Of a stretch of 60,000 nt of DNA, positions 1 through 14,100 are shown in pieces. Numbering within the stretch: position 1 is the stretch's first letter; every line of letters starts with the position of its first letter. Origin of the DNA: Membranipora membranacea (Eukaryota > Bryozoa > Gymnolaemata > Cheilostomatida > Membraniporidae); contig OU612068.1 in the NCBI GenBank assembly GCA_914767715.1, forward strand, positions 11,658,001 to 11,718,000. Direction: 5' to 3'. The notes under the pieces were generated by a model. The model was not told where the DNA came from. It saw only the letters and a program-made list of their open reading frames with translations, and did no database searches. A program made the translations under genes and the position numbers.

Positions 1-616
1 ATCTATGACTACAGGCAAGGATTTAAATCTCACACATAACTACTAGTGTCAGGTTGAAGCCTTCAGGTCTATAATTTATGAACAAGTTGAACAGATGATA
101 ACCAATTTCAGCGTTCACTAAGCTATGATTATCCCTTGAGATATGCGGAGGCTCTGTGTTGCACATCAACTTGATTTATGAGTGAAATAGATCCATCACT
201 TACACACTTGAAATGCTTCCAATGTAGGTGTGTAATGAAAATCTGCATATTATGCTGATCAGATGTTGTTGCCAAATAAATATACAGGCTGTCATGAAGT
301 TGCAAAATATGTAATATGTGACAATTTTGTTACCTGTGATAGTGAATGGAACCACAGAGATATTGATAATGGCTTTTCAAAGCCTTGAATGTCAAAACAC
401 CCAGCAACAACATTTCCTTTGCACATGTCATGAAAATATTATCTTTGCAGGTGCAATCTCTATAACACCAGTCTCAATGTTGATCCTTAGCCAATCCCTG
501 AATCCCACTCGGTCCAAGTGCAATAAAATTTTTCACATCCGATATATTAGATGGCTCTATACAGTGAACTTCACTTCTGCATGTACACTCAAAACGTAGT
601 CGTGTAACTACTAGAC

Positions 617-770
617 TATGTACATGCAGATCAAGTTTAATCCATTTGCCTGCATTCCAGTTGCTCCCTTCCACTGGCCACGCCGCAGGCCTTTGCCTAT
701 GGCGTGACCAGTGGATGGGGAGCAACGCCAAATGCAGGTATATGGACAAAACTTGGTCTAATGTACATGC
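617..770. repeat. Imperfect fold-back hairpin in a septin intron
   Basis: Left arm from about 617 to 690 and right arm from about 702 to 770 are inverted copies. Matching blocks are GTTGCTCCC against GGGAGCAAC, CCACTGGCCACGCC against GGCGTGACCAGTGG, and TGTACATGCA against the inverse of TGTACATGC. The loop is about 10-15 bases. It looks like a small palindromic MITE within the septin intron after the 812-946 exon. Confidence 0.7.
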
Positions 771-811
771 ATCCGATTGAGTTTGGAGATATGCGAGAGA
801 ATCTAACTCAC

Positions 812-3800
812 CCATGGCCTGCAGGACTGATGAAGTAAAAGCATGCATGCACTCGATTATCTGTGATATTTCTTCTGTTTAACCCACTCTCATCCTCCAA
901 ATACCTCTCAAACTGTTGGTCTATGTAGTGAAGTATCGATGAATAACTACAATAGATACATTACAAAATGACATTTTGTGTCAATTTATATTTACTTATA
1001 ATATAAGTTTATTATTCATGTTCATATCATTCTGTAAAAATTGCTAGGGCTTCTATATGATGTGGGCACTTTATAATATCATACAGTAAGGATAGCCTTA
1101 TTATGTGATTATATCAAAGAGTACATTGTGATCATAACGAAACTAGTAGAGCAACTATGCTGAAAACTGTCAAATCAAAGTGAGTTGACTCAGTAAGCAG
1201 TTACTGTGTGTGCTGCTAGTCTAGGCTATTATGGAATGTTTTATTCAACATTTGTGTTGTAAATATGTGCAGGCACTTTGTGTGAAAAATTCAGGATGTC
1301 CATTGGTGTGTGGGATGGGCCAGCCCTATCCTGTCTTGACAAGCTTTGTTGTGGGTGGAACACCCTCCCCCCACAATAAAGCTTGCCCTGCACTAACTTC
1401 AACGCTGTGACCATACATACCAGTCTTCTGTATTGAGTGAGTCACCAAACCCTGGTGTATCCACTACTGTTAGTCTTAGCTTAACTCCTCGCTCTTCTAT
1501 TTCTACTGATGAGGCATCAATCTTCACCGTCTGTTTGATTTTCTCTGAAAACAAAAATTGAAAAATAGAATGAAGTGATGTGATGTGGAAGTTGTCAAAG
1601 GTTCCAACCCTTTGGTCCATCCAAGCCTATGGTGTCGCTCAGAGGCTACAACTGGGTATTCAAAATGCTTAAAAAGCTCAGTAAGGCGAAGAGGATTAAC
1701 TACATCCAAGTCAGAAACACAAATGTATAAGTACAATTAATCTTGGAAGGAAATTGCTTGACCAATACATTCATAGAAAGAAGTGGAAGTCTTTTCAACC
1801 AAGTCGCCAAACGTAAAGCTCTCTGAGGATGAGTTCTAATGATTGATAGCTGGATAAGCCCGCCACATAACACTATATAATATCAGCCACCTCAGCGTTA
1901 CTCAAGAGCTCGATGTGACTTGAGTTCAGACCATTAATGATCCATAAATCATAAACAGGAAAATCATACTAATTCATGAAATACCAGGATTAAGGTCAAC
2001 GCTAAATTAAATGCTCAGTATCGTAAACAGGCCACGTTAATGATCAGTGTCAGTATGATATTTAGTGATCGGGTAACTAAATGCCTGTACAAGGCCTCAT
2101 GTTTGATGTATACACAATGTTTAGTATGAATAGACCAACATATGTGTAAGTAATCCATGTGTATGTACTTTATAATTATCTCATCAAGATCTCGGATCTG
2201 AAACCTGATTCATAGCTTGAATTCTATAACAACTTCTGGCATTTCACTACAATAGTATCTATAATCTTTGACAATACCAATCAGCTATACACATTGGCAT
2301 TCTCCGTTATGCTATAAATTCTGCTTACTTTTTTCAAAGCAATATTTTAACCGCAATGTGCCCATGCAAGAATTTTCAAGGAAGAGTGAGCAGAGAATAT
2401 GACCTAAAAAACTCATTCACAATCACTGCTGTCAAAGTAACAAAGACCCATGTAAATATCAGACAGTGTATCACAGCAGTAAGATGGCAGCAATTTACTA
2501 GGTAAACATTTTAAATGTTAAGCCATCCCTCAGTCTGCGGCAGTTTATGTACGCTAATCTATTCACACTCATTCAATCTGATTAACTAAATTGAATTCAT
2601 TATCAGCAAGCAACATATTTCCTAAGCTCAGTGAGTTTGTTGAGCATGAAGAAAAGAAAGCTAAATTTAAGAAGCGCAGAAACTGATATAAAGTTTTGGC
2701 GTTCCCTCATTACTAACATATCTGTATAGACAACATGACTGGTACGATTAACCTGTTCTGTTTTGTTTGAATGCTGGTATTGCCGAAACTTGATGATAGT
2801 TCTAATCGCAATGACCACCCAGTCAGATTAATGAAAACCCAAATCGCAACAATAACATGATAACAACTGAAGTAACTGAGTGAACTAAGTGTCTAGTGAA
2901 CTAGTGACCAGATGAACTGAGTGACTCACCGACTGCGTTTGGAATCTGTCTTTCTGGATAGAGATCTGTGAGGAATAAGTTATTCACTAGTGTAGATTTT
3001 CCTAATCCTGACTCACCTGAAATAAGATAACTAAGGGATTAAAAGAAGGTATCACTCATAAAAGATGAGAAATGTATATAGAACATGTTTGTCACTAACA
3101 AGGCTGAATGAGCTTTTCCAAGAGCCAAAGCATTTTGTTTGGCTAAAAATGTCAGCAATTTAGCCACTATACATAAGTAAGATATGTCGACTGTTTAGAG
3201 CATACCACTAAGTTCTTTTCTATGAACTGAATTGAATGTGTGACATCAGGGCTGTAATTATACTGCGATAACATTCCAATCTCCATTTATATCAAGAGAA
3301 TTCATCTTGTTATAAGATTTATGGTCTTGGTAGATTTTATTAGAGCAAAAGGTCTAGTTGCTACACCGCACAACCACAAATTCTTTCCAAAATGTACAAA
3401 AAAACAACAAATTATAACCATAGAAAGGAGAAGAGTCAATTTTCCACAGCAGCAGTTGACTGTAGGCCATCACATAGATAGATCTCTATCCTATTAGAGG
3501 CAGTGATTCAGGGCCAAAGCATGCTATGACTCATTTCTTTTAGTAGTCAAAACACATTGTTGTTTTTCGGATACATTTCATTACTACCCTTGACAATCGT
3601 CAGGCACTGCTGGTATTTTTGATAAATAATTAGCAATATATATTATGTTCACATAAAAGTGTTGCCACAAAAGTAGCACCATTGAAATTTATAAATGGCC
3701 ACCTGCATTACCTCTTTCCTATCAAGATTGCGGGTATCGTAAAATAATTATAGCCAACATTGTGAACTTACCAACAACCATCAATGTGAACTCAAATCCT

Positions 3801-4883
3801 TTCTTTACAGATTTTCTGTGTACCTGGTTCGGCAAGTTGGCAAACCCAACATAGCCAGGAGTTTCTGGGTTAGCGAACTGAAAGACAACAAAGACAAATT
3901 TATAGTGAAAATCATCGTTTTAAGCCAAGGAGTCATTGGACCGCTTTCTTCTTCTTCTTTCTACTTCTAGTAGCTTTCTCGTAACTTCACCTACTGTTGA
4001 AGGAATGAACTCCCTCATTGGTTGAAGTTGCACATCTAGAGTTAATCATTTCAATTTAGGTAAATTAACAGAGCTAAGTTGGCAGCATATAACTTCGACC
4101 AAATATTTGGTCAAGTGAGGCATCATAAGTTGACAATAGAAAACTTACTTGTCTTCCGTCTGTACTCCAAAAGAATATGCAAAAGAAGATAAAAACACAA
4201 TTAGCTCATTCAAGACTGATAACCATGCTGCAGTTTGATTGTCAAAACTTTACAGGTACAATATGAGTTATGATCACACTTCCGTAGGTTTAGGTCCATT
4301 GTATTCTATTGTACCTTTTTAGGCAAGAACTTTAGTGTGATCAAATGTAACTGTACATGTTACTGCCGGGTATGATTAATGTGTATTTCAAATCATGAGG
4401 AATCATGTGTGTTGAATAAACGCGGTGTCTTTTGTGTTAGATGGAGAATGCATGTTCTGCTGTTAACAACAAGATCAAATTTGACTGACCAAATTACAAT
4501 AATACTCATGCAGCTTCCCTTGTATTGTTTGGATCAAAACATTGGTGGCAAAATGAAGTACAGTTATAGTGGTAGGCAAATAACTAGACAAGTGTGACGC
4601 AGTAAAGTAAAACTCAAGTCAAAAGTTAGTCATGTCTAGTTGACAGTTGTAGTAGGTAGTACAAGTCTGTAGTTAGTAAGAATAAAAACAAAGATTAATT
4701 TGGGCAAACATAAAAGTATAATCAGAAAATCAGCCCTACAGCTAGCAAATTTTTGAAAGTAAGCCAATTGAGAGGAAATCATGACTATATAACATTATCA
4801 ATGTTTTTTGTCATTGTTATCTCATGAAGTTGCATGAAAATCAAAAATAAGGAAGAGGAACAGGGTTTCTTACCAGCTGCCAT
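812..4883 (-). CDS. SEPT2-like: SEPT2-group septin, 5' part (runs off the left edge)
   Basis: Septins are GTP-binding proteins that assemble into hetero-oligomeric filaments at the cell cortex and cytokinesis furrow. Six coding exons read on the minus strand: 4883-4874 (start ATG), 4159-4149 (11-bp microexon), 3877-3772, 3016-2930, 1544-1421 and 946-812. Junctions are all GT-AG and in phase, giving about 157 residues. The N-terminus reads MAADGRQ followed by [12 protein letters not shown], the signature of the SEPT2 group. The P-loop GESGLGKST lies at residues 43-51 and the G3 motif DTPG at 100-103. The last visible exon carries [19 protein letters not shown] and ends at SPAGHG, just before the part holding the AKAD G4 motif, which lies outside the window. 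Group assignment (SEPT2/5 type) is from remembered family motifs. The WDR59 start is only 258 bp away, head-to-head. Confidence 0.93.
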
Positions 4884-5141
4884 TCTGTGATTCAACTGTG
4901 TACTAAAAGTAATTGGCCTCCACCAGAAATCTCTCTTCCACACCCCGTTTTACTACTAAAAATAGCCCGAAATCTAATTAAATCTCGAACACAAATTTTG
5001 AATATATAACCTAAGATCATACATATTCTCAATATATTGGATGGAGTAGCTAGCTTTTCATTGGAGTAGAGATATCAAAGATTTTCTAGGTCATCACTAA
5101 TAACAACTTATCTCCCTCCATTCAGACAAGAGTTGACAGAA
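4884..5141. promoter_or_regulatory. Shared bidirectional promoter interval, septin / WDR59
   Basis: The septin ATG (4883, minus) and the WDR59 ATG (5142, plus) are 258 bp apart and divergent. Both 5'UTRs and core promoters must lie here unless 5' non-coding exons exist. I see no clear TATA box. The call rests on gene geometry alone. Confidence 0.6.
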
Positions 5142-8100
5142 ATGGCTAGTGCAAGAAAATTTCAGATTGGAGATCTGGTAGGGGAATACAGAGACTTGGG
5201 TTCAAGTGTTATGACAATAGACTCTTCTGGAGATGTCATATTGCTTGCTTCAAAACGTGTCCTCCAGTTTATAAATTTATCTGCCCCAAAACATCCTCAC
5301 AGAATCCCCAGAAAGAATGTGAAGTGGGAGGTGAATGCTGCCCAGTGGAATCCACACAAATCAAGTGGAACTGTATTTGTTGTTACTAGAAACAATCAAG
5401 CAGACATTTGCAGTTTTCAAGATGGTAAATATGAAGTGAAATCCACCTTGCAATCTCATACGCGGTCAATTACTGACCTTGATTGGTCACATTCATCAAG
5501 CAACTTGTTGTTGACATGCAGCTCAGACAGCAATGCTCTGCTTTGGGATGTTCGAACCTGTTCCCTGAGTTCATCAAAACCTGTGCAGACCTTTGAGACT
5601 ATGCAAAGCTGTAGCACATCTCAGGTCAAATGGAATAAGGTATGTACTGTTTGAAGTCGAACTTACTTAAAATATGGAGCGTTACACCTAGTGTAAGTCG
5701 GTTTCACTGCCTAGGGAAGGTCGTTAAGCATGATGATGTTGTCGAGAAAAAATGAAAGTCTGCCATTTGCAAACTTTTTGCTCTTGTCCCCGTGTACAAC
5801 GTATGGCTGCCTAGTGTTTTGCAGACCAGTATTGATACTTGCATATATTTATACCCTAGGCACCAATTAAAAAATATCTGATTTCCCTCCGACCAGTAGA
5901 TGTCCAGACACAGCAATAACTCATAATAAATAATATACAATATATAATATGCGTGTGATCAGGTCACTTTTGCCTTTTTTGCAGCTTGAAGAAAATATCT
6001 TTGCCACAAGTCAGGACAGAGACATTAGGATTTGGGATACCAGAAAGACAGACCGTCCAGTTTACATATCCGGGCATCTTAAGAAAATACATGGCCTGGA
6101 CTGGAGTTCTCACAACAGTAAGCTACTAGCATCGGCCAGTGAGGACGGGTCTGTGAAGTTCTGGGACTATACTCAAGGCCCTCAAAGTAATAACATTGGA
6201 GGTCTTATGTCAAATAACTCAAGGTCACCTGTGTGGAAGGCCAGGTTTGCACCTTTTGAGAACAGTCTACTTACTATTGATGTATCACCATTGAGGAGAG
6301 AAGGTGATAATTCTCTCATGCTCTGGGATATCGCAGATCTCACCTCACCTGACTTAAAGTTTACATTTGTCGGCCATTCTGATGTCGTCACTGAGTTTCA
6401 GTGGAGAAAACCGACTACAGGTAAGCGGTATACTGGGAGTAGTTACTTCACTAGCTTATTTTGTTTGAATATACCTTGAAAAACAATCATTGACGGCGGG
6501 TGGATTGGTCAGGATGTATGTCGAGTCTGATGTTGGTCATAGCATTTACTGAAGCCACATAAATATTCACCATTAGTAGTTTATATTGTATGCAAGTTAA
6601 ATTGAGCAGGGAGTCATGTTCAGTAAAAAGTGTTAGGTTTATGGAGTTGTCTGTCTAAATTATTTAAGAGAGTGAGAAAGGGTAACTCCTAAAAGGTTTT
6701 ATGCAACAGGTGGAACGTAACTCCTGCTATTACTAAGACACTGATAGAATGAAAACAATGTAGATGTAAACAGATAAGGGGTAGTTAATATATGGTGTTG
6801 TGGGTTGTTATTGGTGTTAGCGTAGGATATTGTTATTCATGTGTCTCTTTCAGACCAAGGCACTTTAGTCTCTTTCTGGCTGCAGTTTGTGGATTGAAGA
6901 GCAATGCAATAAGAGATGTGAGGTTTTAGCTTCCTAGGGTAGGAAATATTGGCTAGAGCCAAGTTTAGCTGGTGTTGAGTCGTCTTTATGATAGCAAGCA
7001 CTAGACTATTCCAGTTGAGGTTGGAGCGAATAAAGTAACGGGATCAGAAGATGTGACCTCACCATAACCTTTTCTATTTGAGACCTGAGTGAAATGGCAA
7101 ACTTTTCTTCTGAATGCTTTACTCATCATTCGGATCCTGAAAATATGAATAACCCCTTTTTTGCAATGTGCATAATTTCCTTCAAGATTAGAACCAAAAG
7201 TGCAAATTTTGTGACAAATAAGGAGAATGAGGTAAGCTTCATCGTGCAGCCTCTTCTGCATCGTTCTGTCTGTTGCAGAGATTGATGTTACTCACAGCAG
7301 TGTAAGCCCAAGGAGTCTATGGATGCATTCTGTGTTCCTTTGTTGTGTGATTCTAGTCTAGCAGACTCAACGTGTATTTCGCTTCTTGAGCGGTCATCTG
7401 TTGCTTTCGAAGAAAAGCCCTCAAAAGGTTGTTCACATTGAGAGGCTTTTATAGTATTTTGAGTAGCAGACTGGGTAGATATGAGTGTGTAGTTGTTTCA
7501 TATTCACACACAGCCTGCAAGCTGAATGTGCACTATTTATAACACACTAGGCTAGTCAATAACAATATAGCGACCGCCACTTCCTCCTGACATTCTATTC
7601 TCAACAAACTAGCTGGAGACTTGCCAACTATCGTGTGCAAAGGTCAATTGCGTATTGGTTTGGTGCTCTCAGACCTACTACAGTGTATTATGCCCTCCAG
7701 CGACTGGCGACAGTTAGCGCTAATTGACATTCCGTTTTAGTGAGGTGTAGCAAAAATGTTGCTCATTTCCATATTCTTATTCTAAGAATTCAGATTCTGA
7801 TCACTCATCAAGATTCTGGTTGTGTACCATGACCAATTTCTGCAGTTGTATTATCTCTCAGATCCTGTCTCATGTCTCAGTCTCATGTCAGTCATGTCCA
7901 TGTCACATTGTGTAATAAGTCTGGTCACTGTTTACAGATTTTCTGTAATCTCTGAGCCAAAACTGCAAATTGCAACTCAATGCTCACCGAGTTTTGTAGA
8001 AATGTTGAATTTCGTTGCTTGGCTTGATGGATAACAACTTGGCAGACGTCCAGTGGACGCTAAGTGCTGAATAATTTTGTAAACAGATAAGCGTAGTATT

Positions 8101-11100
8101 TGAGTTGTACGTTGTGAACCTGAAATTTTCCGCTCATACTTGACACTCCAGGGCTTTACCAATTATTGTATTGTTAACCACGTTCAAAACTGTTGCCTCT
8201 CAAATTGATGCATGATGGATTTTTTGTTGAGAATTGGCAACACGCCAAAAGTCCTATATTGCTTCTCATGATATACCGTGATGTAATATCACACAAAAAG
8301 TGAAAGTGTTTGATTTTGTGATATAGCACAATTCTTGGGAATGAAAGCAGTCCCAGTTTCTCTGGAATCTTGTGGGGTTTGTATTTAGGTATTTTTGATC
8401 TCTGGAAATAAATCATCTTCACTATCCATCTGTGTGTAGAAGTAATTCGTCTCTTGCTTGATGGTGAAGTCCTAATTATTGGACTGACAGAGTACATCAA
8501 AAGATGGATTTGGGTGACAAATCACACCTCAATTACACCCGGATCCCCTACTACATTTACCTACTGATATTAGGACAAGGTTGTTTGCAAGAACTTGTTT
8601 TGTACACTGTAGTGGCCAGTCATCGCTTGCCATAAAAGCCCCCCCCCCCCCCCCAAGTGCAGTGACCAACAATAATTGACATGACTGTAGTCCCTGAGCT
8701 ATGATGATGAAACCTATTTGGCATCTAGACTACTTACTTGTACAGCGGGCTCGTGTACTGTAGATGCAATCTTGTGGCGACATGAGAACTTCCGAGGAGT
8801 GGGACAGTGTCGTCCTGGCAATCAAGTGATGATGAATCATCTCCAGTGGTTTTAAATTTTCATTCAAATGCCAAAGGAATTTAAACATTATTGCTATTCA
8901 GGAATTTCAACTATTTCTCATAGATAGGCTTGGCTGGCATATATCCAGTTATGATAGATATAGATTGACTTGACCATAGTCTTTATTCCAGATTGTATCA
9001 ACCATTCACTTGATCTAACCATTATTCTCTAGTACCCAGGCGGTTTCTGGCTGTGCTGCAGCAGCTGGTCAATGACATGGCTAATTCCCAGAGTCTAGAA
9101 TGTGTTTTGATGCCAAAGTGTGCATCAGGATTTATCCTGACAGTTTTATCTAAGTTTCTATTCAGTTTGTGCATTGTCATATCTGCAGGAAAAAACTCAC
9201 ATGAATTGTTTGTGACTGTTCTAGAGTATGGTTTTTTTTCTATGTAAAACCCATAGATTACCTGAGAAAAAGTCCTCCCAGGCTCATCATAAAAAGAAGC
9301 CATATATGACACTGACCCTTTTACCTGGGATTTTGCTCATTATGAACTATAGCCTTTTTGCTTTTTTGCTATGATGAACAAAACCCAGAATGAGAGTCCG
9401 GAAATAGTTGGAATATGGTACTTGTTAGGATGATATAGTCTCGTAATGACAGCAGTCACTTTGCTCTTTGATGATCACCACTTTGTATAACAACTTATTT
9501 CTGTACTAGAACCACATTATGTTTCATTTTGAGAAGAATACTGCATATTATATTGGTGAAACAATCAACTCCCTCATTGGTGAAAAGTTTGCACATTTCT
9601 GGTCCAATGTTTTCCATATCCTTTGTTGAGCATCAAAATGATGAATGACAAAGAAATGGTCCTTTGCCATGAGATCGGCATTTGTTATGGGTTACTTTTT
9701 GTGCCACAATAATGAATACCCTGATTGGCCTATAGTTTATATCGAGACATACAAGCCAGTACTTTATCATTCAAGTGTGTTGTCATTGAGTGGATTGTGT
9801 TGGCTGCGAGCCAAGTTCCCTCAGTCAACAGTCTATATCGTAGTTGTATTATCTATGGTTTGTGATGGACTGCAGCCAATTTGATTCACAAGTTGTATTA
9901 TTTCATTGATAGTCATTGAGTATTGCAGTAAAGTGTAGCTCATTTATCGCCTCTGTTCAAAGTGTCATTCACCTGTATATACTTCTGCCCAGTCATCGCT
10001 GGGAAAGTTTCACAACCTAACTCAGGATTTTTCCTGTTTGGATATCGCTGTTAGCTGTCTGGATCCAACATATTTTACAACTTATTTACAACACTCATTG
10101 CTTGATTTGAGGTAAGAATATGATCTTTGTTGGTTGGAGTTTGAGGCAATCAGGTTAGATTCTGTAGGCCTTTCCTGCTTATTTCTATTCTTGTTTGCTG
10201 ACTTGTAAAGTAGTATTATTCACTCAACATTCACTTTCGTCTAGTTAAACCCAATTTGTTTTGAGGGATATATTCCTTATGGGTTTTAACTTCTAATGCT
10301 CATGAAGTGGGTTTGTAGACGAATCAGGAAGTTTAGCAGTGTCGAAATGATCATATTATATCAGTGTAGAAATAAAACATATAGCTATTCAGGGTATAGT
10401 GTACCCTCAAAATCAAGCTTAGACCAGAGGAACGGTAGCTGTTTCTGTTCTCAGGTTGCTTGATGGTTGTCCCAGGTGGGTATGCCTCGTTTTATCAGTT
10501 AAAATAATGGTAGATGAGATGGTTAACATGGTCATGATAAAGAAGCTGATGACAGTCCCCTTCTGTTAGCTCAGCCTCAAGGTAGCTGTCACTGACTCAT
10601 GATGACCTCAACTGATGCTCACCTATTTATATGTTTTTTTCCTGTCTTGTGCATGTTTCCAATTTTTTGCAGGTTGCACCGATGTTTGTTGTTGCTACTT
10701 TTTGCCTGTTTGTGTTTCTTGGAACTCATGCACAACAATTCCAGAAACTCCTCAAGTTTTGTTTTGTCCCAGCGAAGGGATTTATATTGACTGGCTTTGC
10801 CCACATTGCAAAGGTTTTGATGGCTAAATAAATAATAATATAATAAATAAATAATATTCTTATTCTGGTTTAGGTTCTGGACTCCACAGAGTTTCCAGCC
10901 CACAGTTTTTATCTGTCGCTGAGTTGAGTAACAAAGGTGGCATGTGGACAGGGCTGGGACAAAAAGTTATATAACAACTCTCTTGCTCAGCTTTACGACG
11001 TATATAAATGATGTATGTTTGTCTTACAGAGAATCAGTTCCAACTGGTGACGTGGAGCCGGGATCAAACCTTACGTATGTGTAAATATGAACCAGCTGAC

Positions 11101-14100
11101 GGCGGGCATAAAGTAAGTTGACATCACTCACTATATTTTACTATCTTTTGGAATTGAAATTGAAAGGTGAAAAGGTGACACATATTATCTATAATTAAAA
11201 ATTCGATGGCGCTCCTGCTCTAAGTCAGGTTTAACAAATGACACGTCTGTGGATGATTAAATAAGGACATCCTGTTTGCCTCGCATCCAACCACTGCGGT
11301 GGTGTGCCTTTGCCGACCGACACTGATCTACTTCGGGTCGAACTGCGGGCCTCCGCTAAATTTCTGTTCAGACTGACCACCACTCTCCAGACAGTAAAAC
11401 AAGACGATATTGGCTATAGATCATAAGGAGTAAGTGCGTTTCGGGGCTCAACAATAACAGCTATCATCAGGTGCCCAAAGCAGTTTGTACTCAGCATAAG
11501 GATAGAAGAATTTAGGCCATATTTGTCTTGCCACAAAATGACAGGGGGAAAATGGCGAGAGAGGGGTCAACAGAAGTTCTTGCCATAGTTTCCGGCCTTA
11601 TAGTTCTGAGATAAGTTATTTTTCTCATTACCTGTTATGCACGGCAGGTATCCATTATATTTAAACGTAAGTGCACAACACAGAGGTGAGAGAGAAGTCA
11701 TGACAAGATAAATGTACACCGTACTGACCACACTGTGAAGGTCAAAAAACACCAGAGGAGACTGTAAGTCTGGAGAGAGGAAAAATAATTGATGTTATCA
11801 TCGGACTAGAGAAAAAATGGTGGGTTGAGTGTCAGCTCCGGAAGTGCTGTTAGAAACCTGAATGAAAAGTAAGGTGGGAGCTGAAGTAGATCTGATTTCT
11901 TGGTATGTTCATAAATGCTGGTAGGGGGCTTACAAGTTCACGTGTACCCGACACCCCTGATGTACCCGTGTTCATATTATGCGATCTAGTGATAGGCTAT
12001 TGTCAAGCTGAGACGCGGCTAGGCGTTGCTCACTCCACATCCTGTAATTTCTGAATCATGTGGCTGAGATAAAGTATGGCTGATGATTCCTCTTCTTCCG
12101 GTAGAGTCAGTGATGGATGGATTTCTGCAACACCTCCATAAGATGTGGCGCCTAATAGAAAAAAATCTAAGTCAAGAATGGGTTTGCGAATTACCAGCAT
12201 AACAATGATGATGTTTATTGACTGCCAGAAATATAGGGTTCAGCCTCAAGTGATTTACAGGTTAAGCTAAAGCAAACTTGTTGCAAATTGATAGGGGTTC
12301 AATGACCTTACTCAGTTCATAACCCTGTCTCGCCAACGGATTTAATACGTATTATAGCCACATAATCAAAACATCAACATACTCATGGCGCTTATTGCGA
12401 TGATTTTATTTTGCCCACACTGACACTGGTTTGCCCTTGGTAATCTCATTCACTGCAGCTAATAGCATGTCTGCCCAACTCTTGGTTTACGTCATAATAG
12501 TAAACAAAATAGTAGAGTAAATGCACCTCCACAAAGCATTGTCACTTAAAGAGACTGTAAACTCACAAAGAGAATGTAAACTCCTCGCAAACATAAAAGA
12601 AATCAGAGCCAAGTAAGCTGAAGAATTTGATCTTCGTCAATGCTATGGGATATCAAAGTTAATGACGCAAGAGATGAACTTCGACACAAGCAGAGGGCGT
12701 AAGAGACGAGAATATAATTGGGTTCGGGACTACTTCCTGGATAAGGAGTGTTTGTTTGTGGCCTCTCCAACTCATGGAAGACTAAGAGAAAACTATTATT
12801 CAGTTAGACAGGTTGTATAAATGTGACATCCTTTCCATGATTGTTTCAGGTGATTGATATTAATATGGAGAGACAATCCAATGGTACAGAGAATGGTAGC
12901 CCTCCTGTATACGATCACACTCCGCCTAATGGTGTAAACGGTGATCACCAGAATGGAGTGGAACCAACAGTGACAGTGTTACCAAGACCTGGTGTTGTAA
13001 GTTTATATCATATTTATATGGCATCTTACGAGTGATGACACTATGACATTGTGACGATGGTGATGACACTATGACATTGTGACGATGACATTGTGTTGAT
13101 GCCATTGTGACTATGACAATTCAGTCCTATCAAACCCACGCACCAGGCTAACATACTGGTATGGAAGCACTAGTTCATGGTGAGGTTGATAAAACCCTCA
13201 ACATTTTGACCTTGACTAAGAACGCCTAGCTACTCTCTGAAATGTGAACAGATTATTCTCTGGCAGCGTTGCAGAAGGAGACTTCCTGTGATTGGGTCAT
13301 AATTTGTACTCATAAAATCTGACTACTGTGTCATATGCATCATTGTGTCAATGAATGGCATTGAATACTGCCAAAAGTATTTGAAAAATCACAAATTTAT
13401 TGAAGATGTTGGTTAAAAGTACTAATCGTAGACACTTTTGCACTGGCTTGACCGCGCTATTACAGGCCTGTGTTTGATATTCAACCACTTTGATGAATCT
13501 CAGACACGATTCGATTCGTTCTCTAATCCATTGTCAAGAACCAGGTTTTGCCTAATCCTATCAAAAGTGCCTAGAGTTGTGTGGGCAGAGCATCGTCGTA
13601 GCCAATCCAGGAGTACTTGGTCGTGTCCTCTATGCTCTATGTATCCAAAGTAAGAGTTGTCATCTCGAGTGATCATCAATATTTAGGTTATGAGACTCGT
13701 GTACATGTGTTTGAAAAGGTGCACTTACCGGCAATGTTTCTTGTACGCTAGTGATGCGCCAGGAACACTCTTATGTAACTGCAGAGACTGTATCAATAAC
13801 TTTAGTTTCTGACCTGCTTCAAAAAGTAAGAGGCAAAATTTATGTCTGTGAGGATCGAGATTGGTACCATCATATTATTGGATACAAATAGTGCAATAAC
13901 CAGGTATACAAAGTGATAAATGGCTGAATTACCTTCCTTTTTATCATTATCAAGACGAGGGCAGCCTGTAGACCTGATAATATTATTATATTATAATATT
14001 ATTATTAAACATGGAGCAGTCCTCTAAAGACTGTGAGCAGTATAGTAGCTGACAAAGGTTTCACTATCAAAATATAATAATCATAAAAACTGTCAAACAG

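Noticed and set aside
474-848. A 124-codon minus-strand open frame
   Set aside because: It runs through the hairpin repeat and overlaps the true septin exon 946-812 in a different frame. It has no domain.
8639-8654. Homopolymer C/G runs (also about 22273, 24072, 45409, 59227) as G-quadruplex regulators
   Set aside because: Simple homopolymers scattered in introns and spacers. They are likely slippage products with no positional pattern.
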